From Clostridiales bacterium Firm_14 (GTDB lineage: Bacteria > Bacillota > Clostridia > Saccharofermentanales > Saccharofermentanaceae): a stretch of DNA of 64,000 bases. The stretch lies in the NCBI GenBank assembly GCA_001604135.1, contig LVAT01000005.1, positions 1 through 64,000 of the forward strand. The letters are read 5' to 3'. Of this stretch, positions 28,804 to 37,164 are shown in pieces; the stretch's first letter is position 1, and every line of letters begins with the position of its first letter. Under the pieces are notes generated by a model that made no database searches, was not told the origin of the DNA, and worked only from the letters and a program-made list of their open reading frames with translations. Both the position numbers and the translations under genes were made by a program.

Positions 28804-30384
28804 TCAGTGCATCATGCGCCTGCCGTGGCCCTGTTTCTCGAACTCAGTAGCATTCTCGTCGTAAGTCTGCTCCTTTGCTTCAGGGCGGGCTGAAATGAAG
28901 TCGTACTCTTTCTCGTCTCCGTATTTCCAGCCTTTTTCCAAAGATACGAAGTCTTGTGTCGTCTCATATGCTACAACAGGGAAGGTCGTATCGAAATAGA
29001 CTTCAACGCCCTGTTCTTCGGCCAGGTCATGGCTGCTTGTCTTAGAAAGCGAAGCCAGGTCTTTTTGTTCCTTGCTGTGGAGGATCTTGGGCAGGATCTC
29101 TGCAAGGAAATATGTGAGAAGTCCCATTACGACAAGAACCAGGATTATCTCAACCGGATTGTTATAAACAAACTTCATCCACTTGAATGTGTCGCCGAAG
29201 CGGAATAAGCGGACGCATGCGAGTGCCAGTGCTGGAAGCAGATAGAGACCTGCACGCAGACCGGTATTGATGCTTACGGAATTCATCTTCGCTCTTTTGC
29301 CGGTCCTCTCGATGGTCTCCCAGCCTCTCGCATAAGGAAAATCTCCGGCAACTTTTCCTGTCTGGCCGTTTACGATGTACTGATAGCTCTTGCCGTCGAA
29401 TTCGATTGATAGGAACCAGCAGGGAAGAAGCGCATACTTGATGTTCTGATTGTTATAGCTTGTATAGCTTGCATTAGTGTCAGGAACGAATCTGTCGAAT
29501 CCGAATGTGATCTGCTCGCAGACAGCGAATGCATATCTGTCCAGGCGCCGGTAGATCCTGTCGGTCATGTCCAGAGGCTGCTCATCGTATTTCTCGGCAA
29601 AGAAGCCCTGAAGGTATTCAGGCCTGAATTTGATAAGTTCGGAATAATCGAAAGGCTCACAGGCAGCCATAAGGCGGTTGGGAATCTTGATCTCGCCGTC
29701 GAACGGCACATCCTTCAGTCTGAATTTGACCTTGCCGAATGTGAGCATGGAGTAGTTGTTGATCGTAGACGCATGGTTATCGGAATAAGCTTCATCGACC
29801 ATCTTACCCTTGCTGCCATGGCCTACGACATTTACTTCGACCTCTGTAGATATGATCCATGTAGGCACATAAAGGCCTGTCATCTTTTCAAGGATCTTCT
29901 TCGATCTGAAGCTCTTGGGAAGGTGGCTTACCGTAGCACAATAATCTTCGAAGATCTTGATGGCCTGCTCCTTGTCGAACTTGAAAGGAATGATGTAATC
30001 AGGCTTGAATTCTCTGGTAAGTCTTCTCGTGACCAGGGCAGGGGAACCGCAGAAGGCACAGAAAGTGGATGCCGTATTCTTGTCGGTTACGATCTGTGCG
30101 CCGCATGAATTGCAGACGATCTCGACGCGGTCAGCGTCATCACCGCTTATTTCGATCGTTCCGTCGTAATCCTTCTCGGGATTAACAAAGCCGAATGCGC
30201 CGACTTTATCGAGTGTGGCCGGGTCAAAGCATCCGCCGCAGTTGTTACATATTAATTCGCCGCGGAGCGAATCGTAGGTCACATTGGAACCGCAGTTGGG
30301 ACATTTGGCTGCATTAGCCGAGAATGTCTGTGTGTCTGAACTGCCGGGCCCGCTGCCCTTAGCAGGTTTATCCCAGATTGCCAT
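28804..30384 (-). CDS. Double zinc-ribbon membrane protein (YdjG/TFIIB-ribbon-like)
   Basis: 526 residues. Two zinc ribbons lie at the N-terminus: C28, C31, C46, C49 and C91, C94, C109, C112. A ~200-residue soluble domain follows (YIIPFKFDKEQAIKIFEDYC...GLYVPTWIIS...LPCWFLSIEF), then two membrane segments around residues 375-430 and a charged tail. The layout resembles B. subtilis YdjG-type proteins, which are linked to the PspA/YdjGHI envelope-stress set; many database entries call such proteins 'TFIIB-type zinc ribbon'. No PspA gene is nearby. Transcribed from a consensus promoter, alone. Confidence 0.75.
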   Translation of the reverse strand: MAIWDKPAKGSGPGSSDTQTFSANAAKCPNCGSNVTYDSLRGELICNNCGGCFDPATLDKVGAFGFVNPEKDYDGTIEISGDDADRVEIVCNSCGAQIVTDKNTASTFCAFCGSPALVTRRLTREFKPDYIIPFKFDKEQAIKIFEDYCATVSHLPKSFRSKKILEKMTGLYVPTWIISTEVEVNVVGHGSKGKMVDEAYSDNHASTINNYSMLTFGKVKFRLKDVPFDGEIKIPNRLMAACEPFDYSELIKFRPEYLQGFFAEKYDEQPLDMTDRIYRRLDRYAFAVCEQITFGFDRFVPDTNASYTSYNNQNIKYALLPCWFLSIEFDGKSYQYIVNGQTGKVAGDFPYARGWETIERTGKRAKMNSVSINTGLRAGLYLLPALALACVRLFRFGDTFKWMKFVYNNPVEIILVLVVMGLLTYFLAEILPKILHSKEQKDLASLSKTSSHDLAEEQGVEVYFDTTFPVVAYETTQDFVSLEKGWKYGDEKEYDFISARPEAKEQTYDENATEFEKQGHGRRMMH

Positions 30385-30418
30385 ATAAAACTACCCCTCT
30401 TATCTGTTATCCGTTTTT

Positions 30419-30447
30419 AATATACAAAAGGCAAAAATTGATGTCAA
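30419..30447 (-). promoter_or_regulatory. Consensus sigma-A promoter of the YdjG-like gene
   Basis: On the minus strand: perfect TTGACA (30447-30442), 17-base spacer, TATATT (30424-30419), 35 bases before the ATG. Confidence 0.85.
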
Positions 30448-30480
30448 TGAGAGCTGATTTTTGACTTTTCGCAGTGTGAA

Positions 30481-30509
30481 TTGAAAAGCAAGTAAACCGC
30501 GGTTAATAT
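30481..30509 (+). promoter_or_regulatory. Promoter of the GGDEF gene with palindrome in spacer
   Basis: TTGAAA (30481-30486), 17-base spacer, TAATAT (30504-30509). The palindrome AACCGCGGTT (30495-30504) abuts and overlaps the -10 box, a possible operator. A second, weaker box pair (TTTACA 30519, TATCTT 30541) lies downstream. Confidence 0.6.
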
Positions 30510-30596
30510 AAAGATTTCTTTACAGAGTTCAATAATACTTTATCTTATCCGTTTTAATGGTATGCTTAAACTAACATTAATTCGAGGAGATACGGC

Positions 30597-31985
30597 ATGG
30601 ATTTTGAAAGTTTGCTTTTAGGATTTAAGTCTAAGGCCTGTATTATTTCTGTTGATGTTCTCCCGGATGATCACTACGGGAATATCCGTATAATGGCAGG
30701 CAACAAGCCTCACTGCGATGACATGCTCGCAACCATGCATAAGGAATTCGTTCCCGGCTCTTCTTATCAGGAATACTTCCCGGAGGACAAGAATTTCGAG
30801 GACTTCTGCTACAGGAGCGCTGTCCTGGGACAGCCCCTCCATACATATGTAAATCTTCCTTTCATGAACCTGTGGCTCAATATGTTCCTGCTTCCTTTGG
30901 ATTCAGACAAAGAGGGCACAGGTTACTGCTTATATTCTTACGAAGTAACACCTCATGTTGATGCTTCGCAGAGAGCGAGCCTTTCTGCCGATACTTCAAA
31001 CCAGGTCCTTGAGACATGCATCAAGCTCCGCGGATCAGGCAATATCCGGGAGAAGGTCCAGGGCGTAATAGATGACATCAGAAATATCTGCGAATCCGAT
31101 CACTGCTGTATCCTGCTCGTTGATAAAGAGAACCGCGAATGTAAGACTTTCTGCGAATCCATTAATCCCGGAAGTACAGTTCTTCCCATGGATACATTCA
31201 TTGATGAAGGCTTTTTCGACATCACCCAGACATGGGATGACACTATTGGCGGAAGCACCTGCGTAATCGTTAAGAACCAGCAGGACAGGGAGTGGCTTGA
31301 GTCCGTAAATCCCCTGTGGTTCAGGTCGCTTACGGATGCTCATGTAGACAACATCGTATTGTACCCGCTCAACTATAATGAAAATACTTTGGGCTATATG
31401 TGGGCTCTCAATTTTAATGAAGAGAGTACCGTAAGGATCAAGGAGACACTCGAGCTTACGACTTTCTTTATTGCGTCTGAGATCGCCAACTATCAGCTTC
31501 TCCAGAGGCTCGAAAAGTTAAGCACCATGGATATGCTGACAGGTGCCAAGAATCGTAACGCCATGAACAACGTGATCAGCGACATCATTGACGGAAAGAT
31601 GCAGGTCAGGTATCCGTATTCCGTTATCTTCTCTGATCTTAACGGCCTTAAGCGTGTAAACGATGAGAGCGGCCACACAGAGGGCGACCATCTCTTAAAG
31701 ACCACTGCAAGCACTCTGGCAGGCGTTTTCTTCGAAGGCGAAGTGTACCGTGCAGGCGGCGATGAGTTCATGATCTTAGCTTTCGACATGGATGAGAAGA
31801 CCCTTGCAGCGAGGATCGAGAGACTTGAGAAACAGGCTGACAAAGAGAATATCAGCTTATCCGTCGGCACATATGTCGTTCACGAAGGCGAAGATATCCG
31901 TAATGCGATGCGTATCGCAGATGAGAGGATGTATAACGACAAGAAGGAATACTACGAAAAGAACCCTGAGAGAAAATACAGGTAA
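30597..31985 (+). CDS. GAF-GGDEF protein, probable diguanylate cyclase
   Basis: 462 residues, soluble. The N-terminal ~120 residues are a sensory region without clear family, residues ~135-300 resemble a GAF domain (VIDDIRNICESDHCCILLV...), and residues ~300-455 are a GGDEF domain. The active-site loop is intact (RAGGDEFMI, GGDEF at 387-391), as is the metal/substrate Asp in IFSDLNGLKRVND. There is no RxxD inhibitory site five residues before GGDEF, so feedback control by c-di-GMP is unlikely. The start follows GAGGAG. Its stop is only two bases from the convergent GNAT gene stop, leaving no room for a terminator. Confidence 0.87.
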   Translation: MDFESLLLGFKSKACIISVDVLPDDHYGNIRIMAGNKPHCDDMLATMHKEFVPGSSYQEYFPEDKNFEDFCYRSAVLGQPLHTYVNLPFMNLWLNMFLLPLDSDKEGTGYCLYSYEVTPHVDASQRASLSADTSNQVLETCIKLRGSGNIREKVQGVIDDIRNICESDHCCILLVDKENRECKTFCESINPGSTVLPMDTFIDEGFFDITQTWDDTIGGSTCVIVKNQQDREWLESVNPLWFRSLTDAHVDNIVLYPLNYNENTLGYMWALNFNEESTVRIKETLELTTFFIASEIANYQLLQRLEKLSTMDMLTGAKNRNAMNNVISDIIDGKMQVRYPYSVIFSDLNGLKRVNDESGHTEGDHLLKTTASTLAGVFFEGEVYRAGGDEFMILAFDMDEKTLAARIERLEKQADKENISLSVGTYVVHEGEDIRNAMRIADERMYNDKKEYYEKNPERKYR

Positions 31986-31987
31986 GC

Positions 31988-32458
31988 TTAAAGTATTACT
32001 TCCATTCCGATCTTCTGCGGCTTGAACCCCAGTGATTCATAGAACTTTCTGGCGCTCGGATTGCACTCCCAGACGTTTAATGTGATGTTGTAAAAGCCGT
32101 TGACTTTTGCATATTCTCTGACGTGTTCATAGAGCATCGTTCCTATATGTTTTCCTCTGTTTTCCTCATCAACGCAGATGTCATCGACATAGAGAGTCTT
32201 AATGTCTGTAAGGACTGAGTCGTTAAGGACCTGCTTGCCTATGCAGAATGCGTGTCCTGCGACAAAATCATTCTCATTCACGCATACGAAGACCGGCGTG
32301 TCATCGCACGCGATTATCTTCTCCAATTCTTCTGCGTTGTACTTGGTCGCAGGACCTTTGAAGAGGTCTGGCCGGCCTATATGATGGACCATATCGACCT
32401 GGATAAGGAGCTTAAGGATTCCCGGAATATCTTTTATTTCTGCACGTCTTACTATCAT
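31988..32458 (-). CDS. GNAT-family N-acetyltransferase
   Basis: 156 residues with a complete GNAT fold: the N-terminal VRRAEIKDIPGILKLL, the acetyl-CoA binding signature VDEENRGKHIGTMLYEHV (Q/R-x-x-G-x-G/A variant) and the C-terminal beta6-7 region NPSARKFYESLGF. The substrate is not predictable. The start at 32458 is chosen because GAGGTG lies six bases before it and it follows the upstream stop by two bases; an ATG 24 bases further upstream would overlap the preceding gene. Last gene of a three-gene minus-strand operon. Confidence 0.85.
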   Translation of the reverse strand: MIVRRAEIKDIPGILKLLIQVDMVHHIGRPDLFKGPATKYNAEELEKIIACDDTPVFVCVNENDFVAGHAFCIGKQVLNDSVLTDIKTLYVDDICVDEENRGKHIGTMLYEHVREYAKVNGFYNITLNVWECNPSARKFYESLGFKPQKIGMEVIL

Positions 32459-32460
32459 TT

Positions 32461-33627
32461 TCAGCACCTCGGATTTCCGCATTCAGGACAGAATTTGCCG
32501 GTAAGTCCTGTCTGACCGCATGAGCAGTTCCACGGCCCGTTTGATTGAGCCTTAGCAGGGGATGTATTGGATTCTGCTCTCATGGCATCCATAGTCTGCT
32601 GCATTTGTAAAGCTGCCATCTGATTCGTGCCGATTCCCATAAAAGGAATGGATTCCGGCTGGTTATTTGCCTGATCGACTGTATAAAGATACGGATTTGC
32701 GGTGGATACTTCGATCTCCGCGCCGGAAACTTCCACGCATTCACAGATCAGGCGGGAGATCTCCTTATCAACTTCCTTGCCGCCCATCTTGCATGCTGCT
32801 TCACCAATAGTGCGCATAACGCGGGGAGCTCCTGTGATGAGCGAATCGTCATAGTAGATGTTGATGTTGGCGTTGAATGTGTAATCGAAAACGATCTCGC
32901 GCGGAATAGAAGGGTCAATGGCCGCATAATTCCAGCAAGGAAGATTCTCTCTGTCAGAGATCTCCTGGATCTTTGTAAAGATATCCGATTCAACTTCCTT
33001 TATATCAGTCTGCTCCGGCAGATCGCCCTGTTTTCTGTATAAAGTAACGCGTACGATGCCTTCCTTATCAGGGATCTTCTCGATCGTCTGCCTGCGCCAG
33101 ATATTGCTGTTATACATCATTCCGCTTTCGAAAGTACTTGTCTCAACGGCAATTACCGGTCCGTGCTCTTCTTTGAGTTTGCGGCAGTCTTCCAATGTAG
33201 GGTAGATATTCTCTTCAGAGATCTTCTTATCATCTTTGAACGTCTCGAAAAAAAGCTTCCTGAACTTCTCAGCGGCTTCATTTCCGATCTCTTCAGATAC
33301 TTCTCTGAATGTGATCTTTGAGGTCGTACCGTCATCAAATTTAAGCGTCAGCAGCTGTGAGATAACCGAACCGCCTTCTTCCGGGATCTTCGGTGCTGCA
33401 GGCGTCTTGCCGGTCCAGTCAAGGATCTTATAGGAATCGATCAGGCTCTTATACTGATCGATGGTTTCCTGACTTAACCGGAACTTTATTATCTCCGTAT
33501 AAATGGTTTCTCTTCTGTACTGGGTAGCAACAAGATCCTCGCCGGTGAAAGGAATATCTGCTTCCATCAAATGTTCAGATGTAGTGTAGATAAATGTGAT
33601 CTTGTGATTTATGCCTGTAATGGTCAT
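32461..33627 (-). CDS. Unknown protein with C-terminal zinc ribbon
   Basis: 388 residues. I do not recognise the main body: a beta-rich N-terminal half with charged stretches and no membrane segment or signal. Residues ~315-365 are Gln/Met/Ala-rich, and the last ~25 residues are a rubredoxin-like zinc ribbon with two Cys pairs (CSCGQTGLTGKFCPECGNP). Such ribbon tails are common on SPFH/virion-core-like and envelope-stress proteins of Clostridia, but the SPFH domain is not evident here. It lies between an acyltransferase and a GNAT gene in one operon. Confidence 0.65.
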   Translation of the reverse strand: MTITGINHKITFIYTTSEHLMEADIPFTGEDLVATQYRRETIYTEIIKFRLSQETIDQYKSLIDSYKILDWTGKTPAAPKIPEEGGSVISQLLTLKFDDGTTSKITFREVSEEIGNEAAEKFRKLFFETFKDDKKISEENIYPTLEDCRKLKEEHGPVIAVETSTFESGMMYNSNIWRRQTIEKIPDKEGIVRVTLYRKQGDLPEQTDIKEVESDIFTKIQEISDRENLPCWNYAAIDPSIPREIVFDYTFNANINIYYDDSLITGAPRVMRTIGEAACKMGGKEVDKEISRLICECVEVSGAEIEVSTANPYLYTVDQANNQPESIPFMGIGTNQMAALQMQQTMDAMRAESNTSPAKAQSNGPWNCSCGQTGLTGKFCPECGNPRC

Positions 33628-33637
33628 AGCGTTTACC

Positions 33638-34699
33638 TCACGGAACTATTTTCCTTATAACCGGAATCTTCCGAAGAACCCAGGTGACAGCAATAGTGAC
33701 TGCGTATATCACCAGCGGGAACAGAAGACGGTATGCCAGATTCTTCACGTCGATCGTGAAGATCAACTCTGCGGTGTTGATTATAAACCAATGAAGCAGG
33801 AAAACTTCAAATGTATATTTTCCAAGCATTTCGAAGAACTTTTTAAGATGGCCGTTTTTCTCGATCCTTATGGCGATGTCTCTGAGCAAAACGAATACTC
33901 CGAGTGCGTAAAAAATGCCCGGGAAATTTGCATATCCTTTAAGCATCTCATCGATCTTTCCGGCTCTGACCGAGAGCATATATGTGCCGATCATTTGTGT
34001 CAGCAATCCGCAAACGGCGAGGCTGTAGATGATGATCTTCGCTGCGCGCTCCGGCGGCTTTTTGTACACGTAATAGCCGATGAAAATATATATCAGGTTA
34101 CCCAGTCCGATGCCGCTCGTATCAATGACTTCGGGATACTTGCCGATCAGTTTGAGAACGAAAAATATTGTAACGTCACATATGAAAATGATGATGATAA
34201 ACCACTTGAAAACCTTAAGCTTTTCCTCTTTCTTTATCGAAGCGATGACCGGCATCAGCAAATAGAAAACGAACAGAGCTCCGAAGAACCAGTAGAAAGC
34301 GATTATGTTGCTCGTCCATATCACGGATGTGATGATCCACGCAGGCGTTATATCGGATGGCAGCATTTTCCCCGTTGCAAGAAGGAATGCGACTGCCAGA
34401 AGTGACCAGACAATGTAGGGAATAAGGGTCTTTTCAATGCGCTTTTTGAAAAACGTCTTTGTGGAATACCTGTCCAGATAATCTGCCAGAGTAATGCCGG
34501 TGATCATGAAAAATACCGGTACTGCAAAATAGCCTATGCTATCAATGATGTTAGCGGTAAACCAGTAATCTTCAGTTGCCGAGAAATCCCAGAAACAGCC
34601 GTTTGTGTGAATCATCACAACAGCCAGCGCAGAAATGACCTGACAGAACGTAAGGGAGAAATCCTTCTTAGTCATAGCGGGTTCCTGATTACCGGTCAT
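33638..34699 (-). CDS. Acyltransferase-3 family membrane protein
   Basis: 353 residues with about ten hydrophobic segments, matching the acyltransferase 3 (OatA/WecH-like) family: an early conserved His (VVMIHTNG), the GYFAVPVFFMITGI stretch (normally F-F-V/I-SG) and the RIEKTLIPYIVWS helix. Such enzymes O-acylate cell-surface glycans, using acyl-CoA from the cytoplasm. No SGNH extracellular domain is attached. AGGAG lies before the ATG. First gene of the three-gene operon with the zinc-ribbon protein and the GNAT. Confidence 0.8.
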   Translation of the reverse strand: MTGNQEPAMTKKDFSLTFCQVISALAVVMIHTNGCFWDFSATEDYWFTANIIDSIGYFAVPVFFMITGITLADYLDRYSTKTFFKKRIEKTLIPYIVWSLLAVAFLLATGKMLPSDITPAWIITSVIWTSNIIAFYWFFGALFVFYLLMPVIASIKKEEKLKVFKWFIIIIFICDVTIFFVLKLIGKYPEVIDTSGIGLGNLIYIFIGYYVYKKPPERAAKIIIYSLAVCGLLTQMIGTYMLSVRAGKIDEMLKGYANFPGIFYALGVFVLLRDIAIRIEKNGHLKKFFEMLGKYTFEVFLLHWFIINTAELIFTIDVKNLAYRLLFPLVIYAVTIAVTWVLRKIPVIRKIVP

Positions 34700-34732
34700 G
34701 CGGGGCTCCTATAATTTTTTTGATACATAGCG

Positions 34733-34762
34733 ATTATACGCCTAAGCCAAATCGAAAAGCAA
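34733..34762 (-). promoter_or_regulatory. Promoter of the acyltransferase operon
   Basis: On the minus strand: TTGCTT (34762-34757), 18-base spacer, perfect TATAAT (34738-34733). Confidence 0.6.
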
Positions 34763-34861
34763 AAAAAACGCGCACGCGAGTAAGTTCTAAACATTCATAA
34801 AGTAAAAACATATACCCCGTACGAGCATATGGCACTCGTTTATGGTTCTTTGTTTCAGTAA

Positions 34862-34935
34862 GCAAAAAATAAACACCCACGCACGAGTTAATTGCGCCAG
34901 CAATTACTGTTCGAAGTGCGGGTGTTATTTTTTGC
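34862..34935. terminator. Large nested bidirectional terminator beside tRNA-Leu
   Basis: The outer arms run from GCAAAAAATAAACACCC (34862-34878) to GGGTGTTATTTTTTGC (34920-34935), almost perfectly complementary. Inside lie CGCAC/GTGCG and a second hairpin TAATTGC/GCAATTA (34889-34907). It is downstream of the tRNA on the minus strand and has T-runs both ways. Confidence 0.8.
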
Positions 34936-34941
34936 GATACT

Positions 34942-35026
<85 letters not shown>

Positions 35027-35069
35027 ATTTCGCCGAACATTATAACACTTCGGTTACTAAATATCATAA

Positions 35070-35124
35070 TTGAGTTGAAAAAGATAATCTGTGATAAGAT
35101 TGTCGGAGGACGGAAAACCCGTCC
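35070..35124 (+). promoter_or_regulatory. Putative promoter and leader hairpin of the M15 peptidase gene
   Basis: TTGAGT (35070-35075) and an extended -10 TG-A-TAAGAT (35092-35100) with a long 19-base spacer. In the leader, GGACGG (35108-35113) pairs with CCGTCC (35119-35124). Confidence 0.35.
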
Positions 35125-35153
35125 CCTAAGTTAAGGTAAGAGGAGTTTTACAG

Positions 35154-36239
35154 TTGTCTGAGAGAAGAAAGCGCAGAGAGAACCTTATTACGGCACTCCT
35201 TATTGCGGGAATGTGCATAATAATTGCCGGCACTATTATTTTCGCCGCCAAGTACGTTAAGGACAGCGGGGAATCACAGGTCAGCGTAACTGAGGTTTCA
35301 ACTGAAACAACTTTGTTTTCGGAATCTGTTCCGACTGAAATAACGGCTTTGAGCACGACGGAGAGCTCAACTGAAGCTACATCTGAGAGTACATCAGAGT
35401 CTGCATCCGAGAGCCCTTCAGAGAGTACGACTGAAAGCGGATCGGAGAGTTCAACTGACAAAGCGACCGTTACGGCTACGCCTACTCCTGCAAATCCGGA
35501 ATCTTCGACATCATCAGAAGAAACAACGGGTGAAGAATACTTTTTTGCGCTCTCATCTGAGCCTGACGTCCTTACGAGCATATCAGATCTTAAGGCAGGA
35601 ACGCTCTTAAGCACTGCCCAGATCGACAAGAATAACCTCTCGCAGTATTTCACCTCGGTTAAGATCGAAGAGGGAGACAGCGTTTACGAGAGGATAAACG
35701 GCAAGTCCTACCAGAAGAATAATGACATCAAGTTAAGCGACTTAAGATACCTTAAGATGCTCCATATGAATTTCAATAATGATATTCAGGTCGGCGAAAT
35801 GATAGTAAATAAAAGCGTTTCGGACGAAGTGCTGTCGATTTTCAAGCAGCTCTTTTCAGATGGTTATCAGATCTATTCGATGTATCTGATCGATAATTTC
35901 TGGGAAAAGAACGCCGGTACCGCTGACTGGAATTCGATCGAAGCCAATAACACGTCCTGTTTCTGCTACCGTGCCGCTACCGGCGGAAGCAAGCTCTCGA
36001 AGCACGCTCTGGGCAGGGCGATAGACATCAACCCCATGCAGAATCCTTATGTTACTTACAAAAACGGCAAGCCGCAGTATTCCCACAGCAATGCGGCGGA
36101 TTACGTAAGCAACAGGTCTTCCAAGAAGGCGCACGTCATTACGACATCCGACAAGGCCTACAAGCTCTTTACCAAGAAGGGCTGGACATGGGGCGGAAAC
36201 TGGTCGAGCCCTAAGGATTATCAGCATTTTCAGAAATAA
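35154..36239 (+). CDS. Membrane-anchored M15-family peptidoglycan peptidase (VanY-like)
   Basis: 361 residues. A basic N-terminus and one membrane segment (~11-33) are followed by a Ser/Thr/Glu-rich linker (~36-125) with repeated SES/TES units, likely crossing the wall. The C-terminal domain (~145-361) has the M15 metal ligands: H284 and D291 in SKHALGRAID and H358 in DYQHF, plus the GWTWGGNW stretch. It should cut the peptidoglycan stem peptide (D,D-carboxypeptidase or L,D-endopeptidase). The start is a TTG at 35154, eight bases after AGAGGAG; no ATG fits. Confidence 0.85.
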   Translation: MSERRKRRENLITALLIAGMCIIIAGTIIFAAKYVKDSGESQVSVTEVSTETTLFSESVPTEITALSTTESSTEATSESTSESASESPSESTTESGSESSTDKATVTATPTPANPESSTSSEETTGEEYFFALSSEPDVLTSISDLKAGTLLSTAQIDKNNLSQYFTSVKIEEGDSVYERINGKSYQKNNDIKLSDLRYLKMLHMNFNNDIQVGEMIVNKSVSDEVLSIFKQLFSDGYQIYSMYLIDNFWEKNAGTADWNSIEANNTSCFCYRAATGGSKLSKHALGRAIDINPMQNPYVTYKNGKPQYSHSNAADYVSNRSSKKAHVITTSDKAYKLFTKKGWTWGGNWSSPKDYQHFQK

Positions 36240-36255
36240 GGCAAATGAAAGAGAT

Positions 36256-36284
36256 TTGACTATCTGATTTTCACTTGATAATAT
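36256..36284 (+). promoter_or_regulatory. Promoter placing transcription start on the DeoR start codon
   Basis: TTGACT (36256-36261), 17-base spacer, TAATAT (36279-36284). Six bases separate the -10 box from the ATG at 36291, so the mRNA would start at or next to the start codon. Confidence 0.7.
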
Positions 36285-36290
36285 CTTTGC

Positions 36291-37067
36291 ATGAATAATC
36301 CGGACAGAAGAAAACAGATTTTGGACATCCTTGAGGCAGAGGGCGAGATCAATACGACCGTTCTCTCGTCCAGGCTTGGCGTAACGGGCGCCACGATCAG
36401 AACAGATATCAGAGCTCTCGAGAGAGAGGGCGCGATCGTCAGATTCCACGGCGGGATCAAGCTTCCTCACAAGATGTCATCTTACAGCGGCGAGAACTAT
36501 ATGGTCAGAGCCGTTACCCATGTCGATCTCAAAAATGCCATTGGCGCAAAGGCTGCGAGCCTCGTTGCAAATGGAAATACCATTTTCATGGACGCGAGCT
36601 CGACGACCTTTCATATGATTCCTTACCTCAAGAAGGCCAAGGACGTTACCGTCATTACCAACGGAATCCATACGGCCATGGAGCTTCAGAGGAATTCCAA
36701 CTTCAAGTCGATCATTATCCTGGGCGGTATGTTAAGGCCCCATTCAGGTGCCATCGAAGGACTTTCATCTAAGGAAATGATAGGCAGGCTTTCAGCTGAG
36801 TTTTATTTCGTGTCCGGAAACGGCTTTTCCGCTGATGCCGGGCTTTCAGGTGATAATTTCTTCGAATTGGAGCTTAAGAGGCTTTGCGCAGACAGGGCTA
36901 AGAAGATCGTTGCCCTGATCGACTCCACAAAGCTCGGTGCCGATTCCGCATCGTCCTTTATCCCTGCCGACAGGATCGATTATCTCGTAACGGATTCAGG
37001 CGCTTCGCCCGAGAGCGTTGCCCTGTGCCGCGCCAAGGGTATCGAAGTCCTGATAGCCGAAGTCTGA
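36291..37067 (+). CDS. DeoR-family transcriptional regulator
   Basis: 258 residues. The N-terminal DeoR winged helix (RRKQILDILEAEGEINTTVLSSRLGVTGATIRTDIRALE...VRFHGG) is joined to a sugar-phosphate-sensing domain with the DASSTTFHMIPYL and VITNGIHTAMEL motifs typical of the family. It probably represses a carbohydrate pathway and responds to a phosphorylated sugar. No Shine-Dalgarno sequence is visible before the ATG, and the promoter spacing indicates a leaderless transcript. A possible target is the esterase-like gene that follows, but that gene appears to have its own promoter. Confidence 0.87.
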   Translation: MNNPDRRKQILDILEAEGEINTTVLSSRLGVTGATIRTDIRALEREGAIVRFHGGIKLPHKMSSYSGENYMVRAVTHVDLKNAIGAKAASLVANGNTIFMDASSTTFHMIPYLKKAKDVTVITNGIHTAMELQRNSNFKSIIILGGMLRPHSGAIEGLSSKEMIGRLSAEFYFVSGNGFSADAGLSGDNFFELELKRLCADRAKKIVALIDSTKLGADSASSFIPADRIDYLVTDSGASPESVALCRAKGIEVLIAEV

Positions 37068-37095
37068 TTGCCTGATACACGCCTAAATTACAAAT

Positions 37096-37158
37096 TTCTT
37101 TTTATTAAATTTTTAATGTATAATACTCGGATGAGAATAATTTTACTTTTCCGAGGTT
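37096..37158 (+). promoter_or_regulatory. Promoter and ribosome-site hairpin before the esterase-like gene
   Basis: TTCTTT (37096-37101), 17-base spacer, TATAAT (37119-37124). In the leader, CTCGG (37126-37130) can pair with CCGAG (37151-37155), overlapping the ribosome-binding GAGG (37153-37156); the stem is only five pairs. Confidence 0.45.
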
Positions 37159-37164
37159 AAGTAG

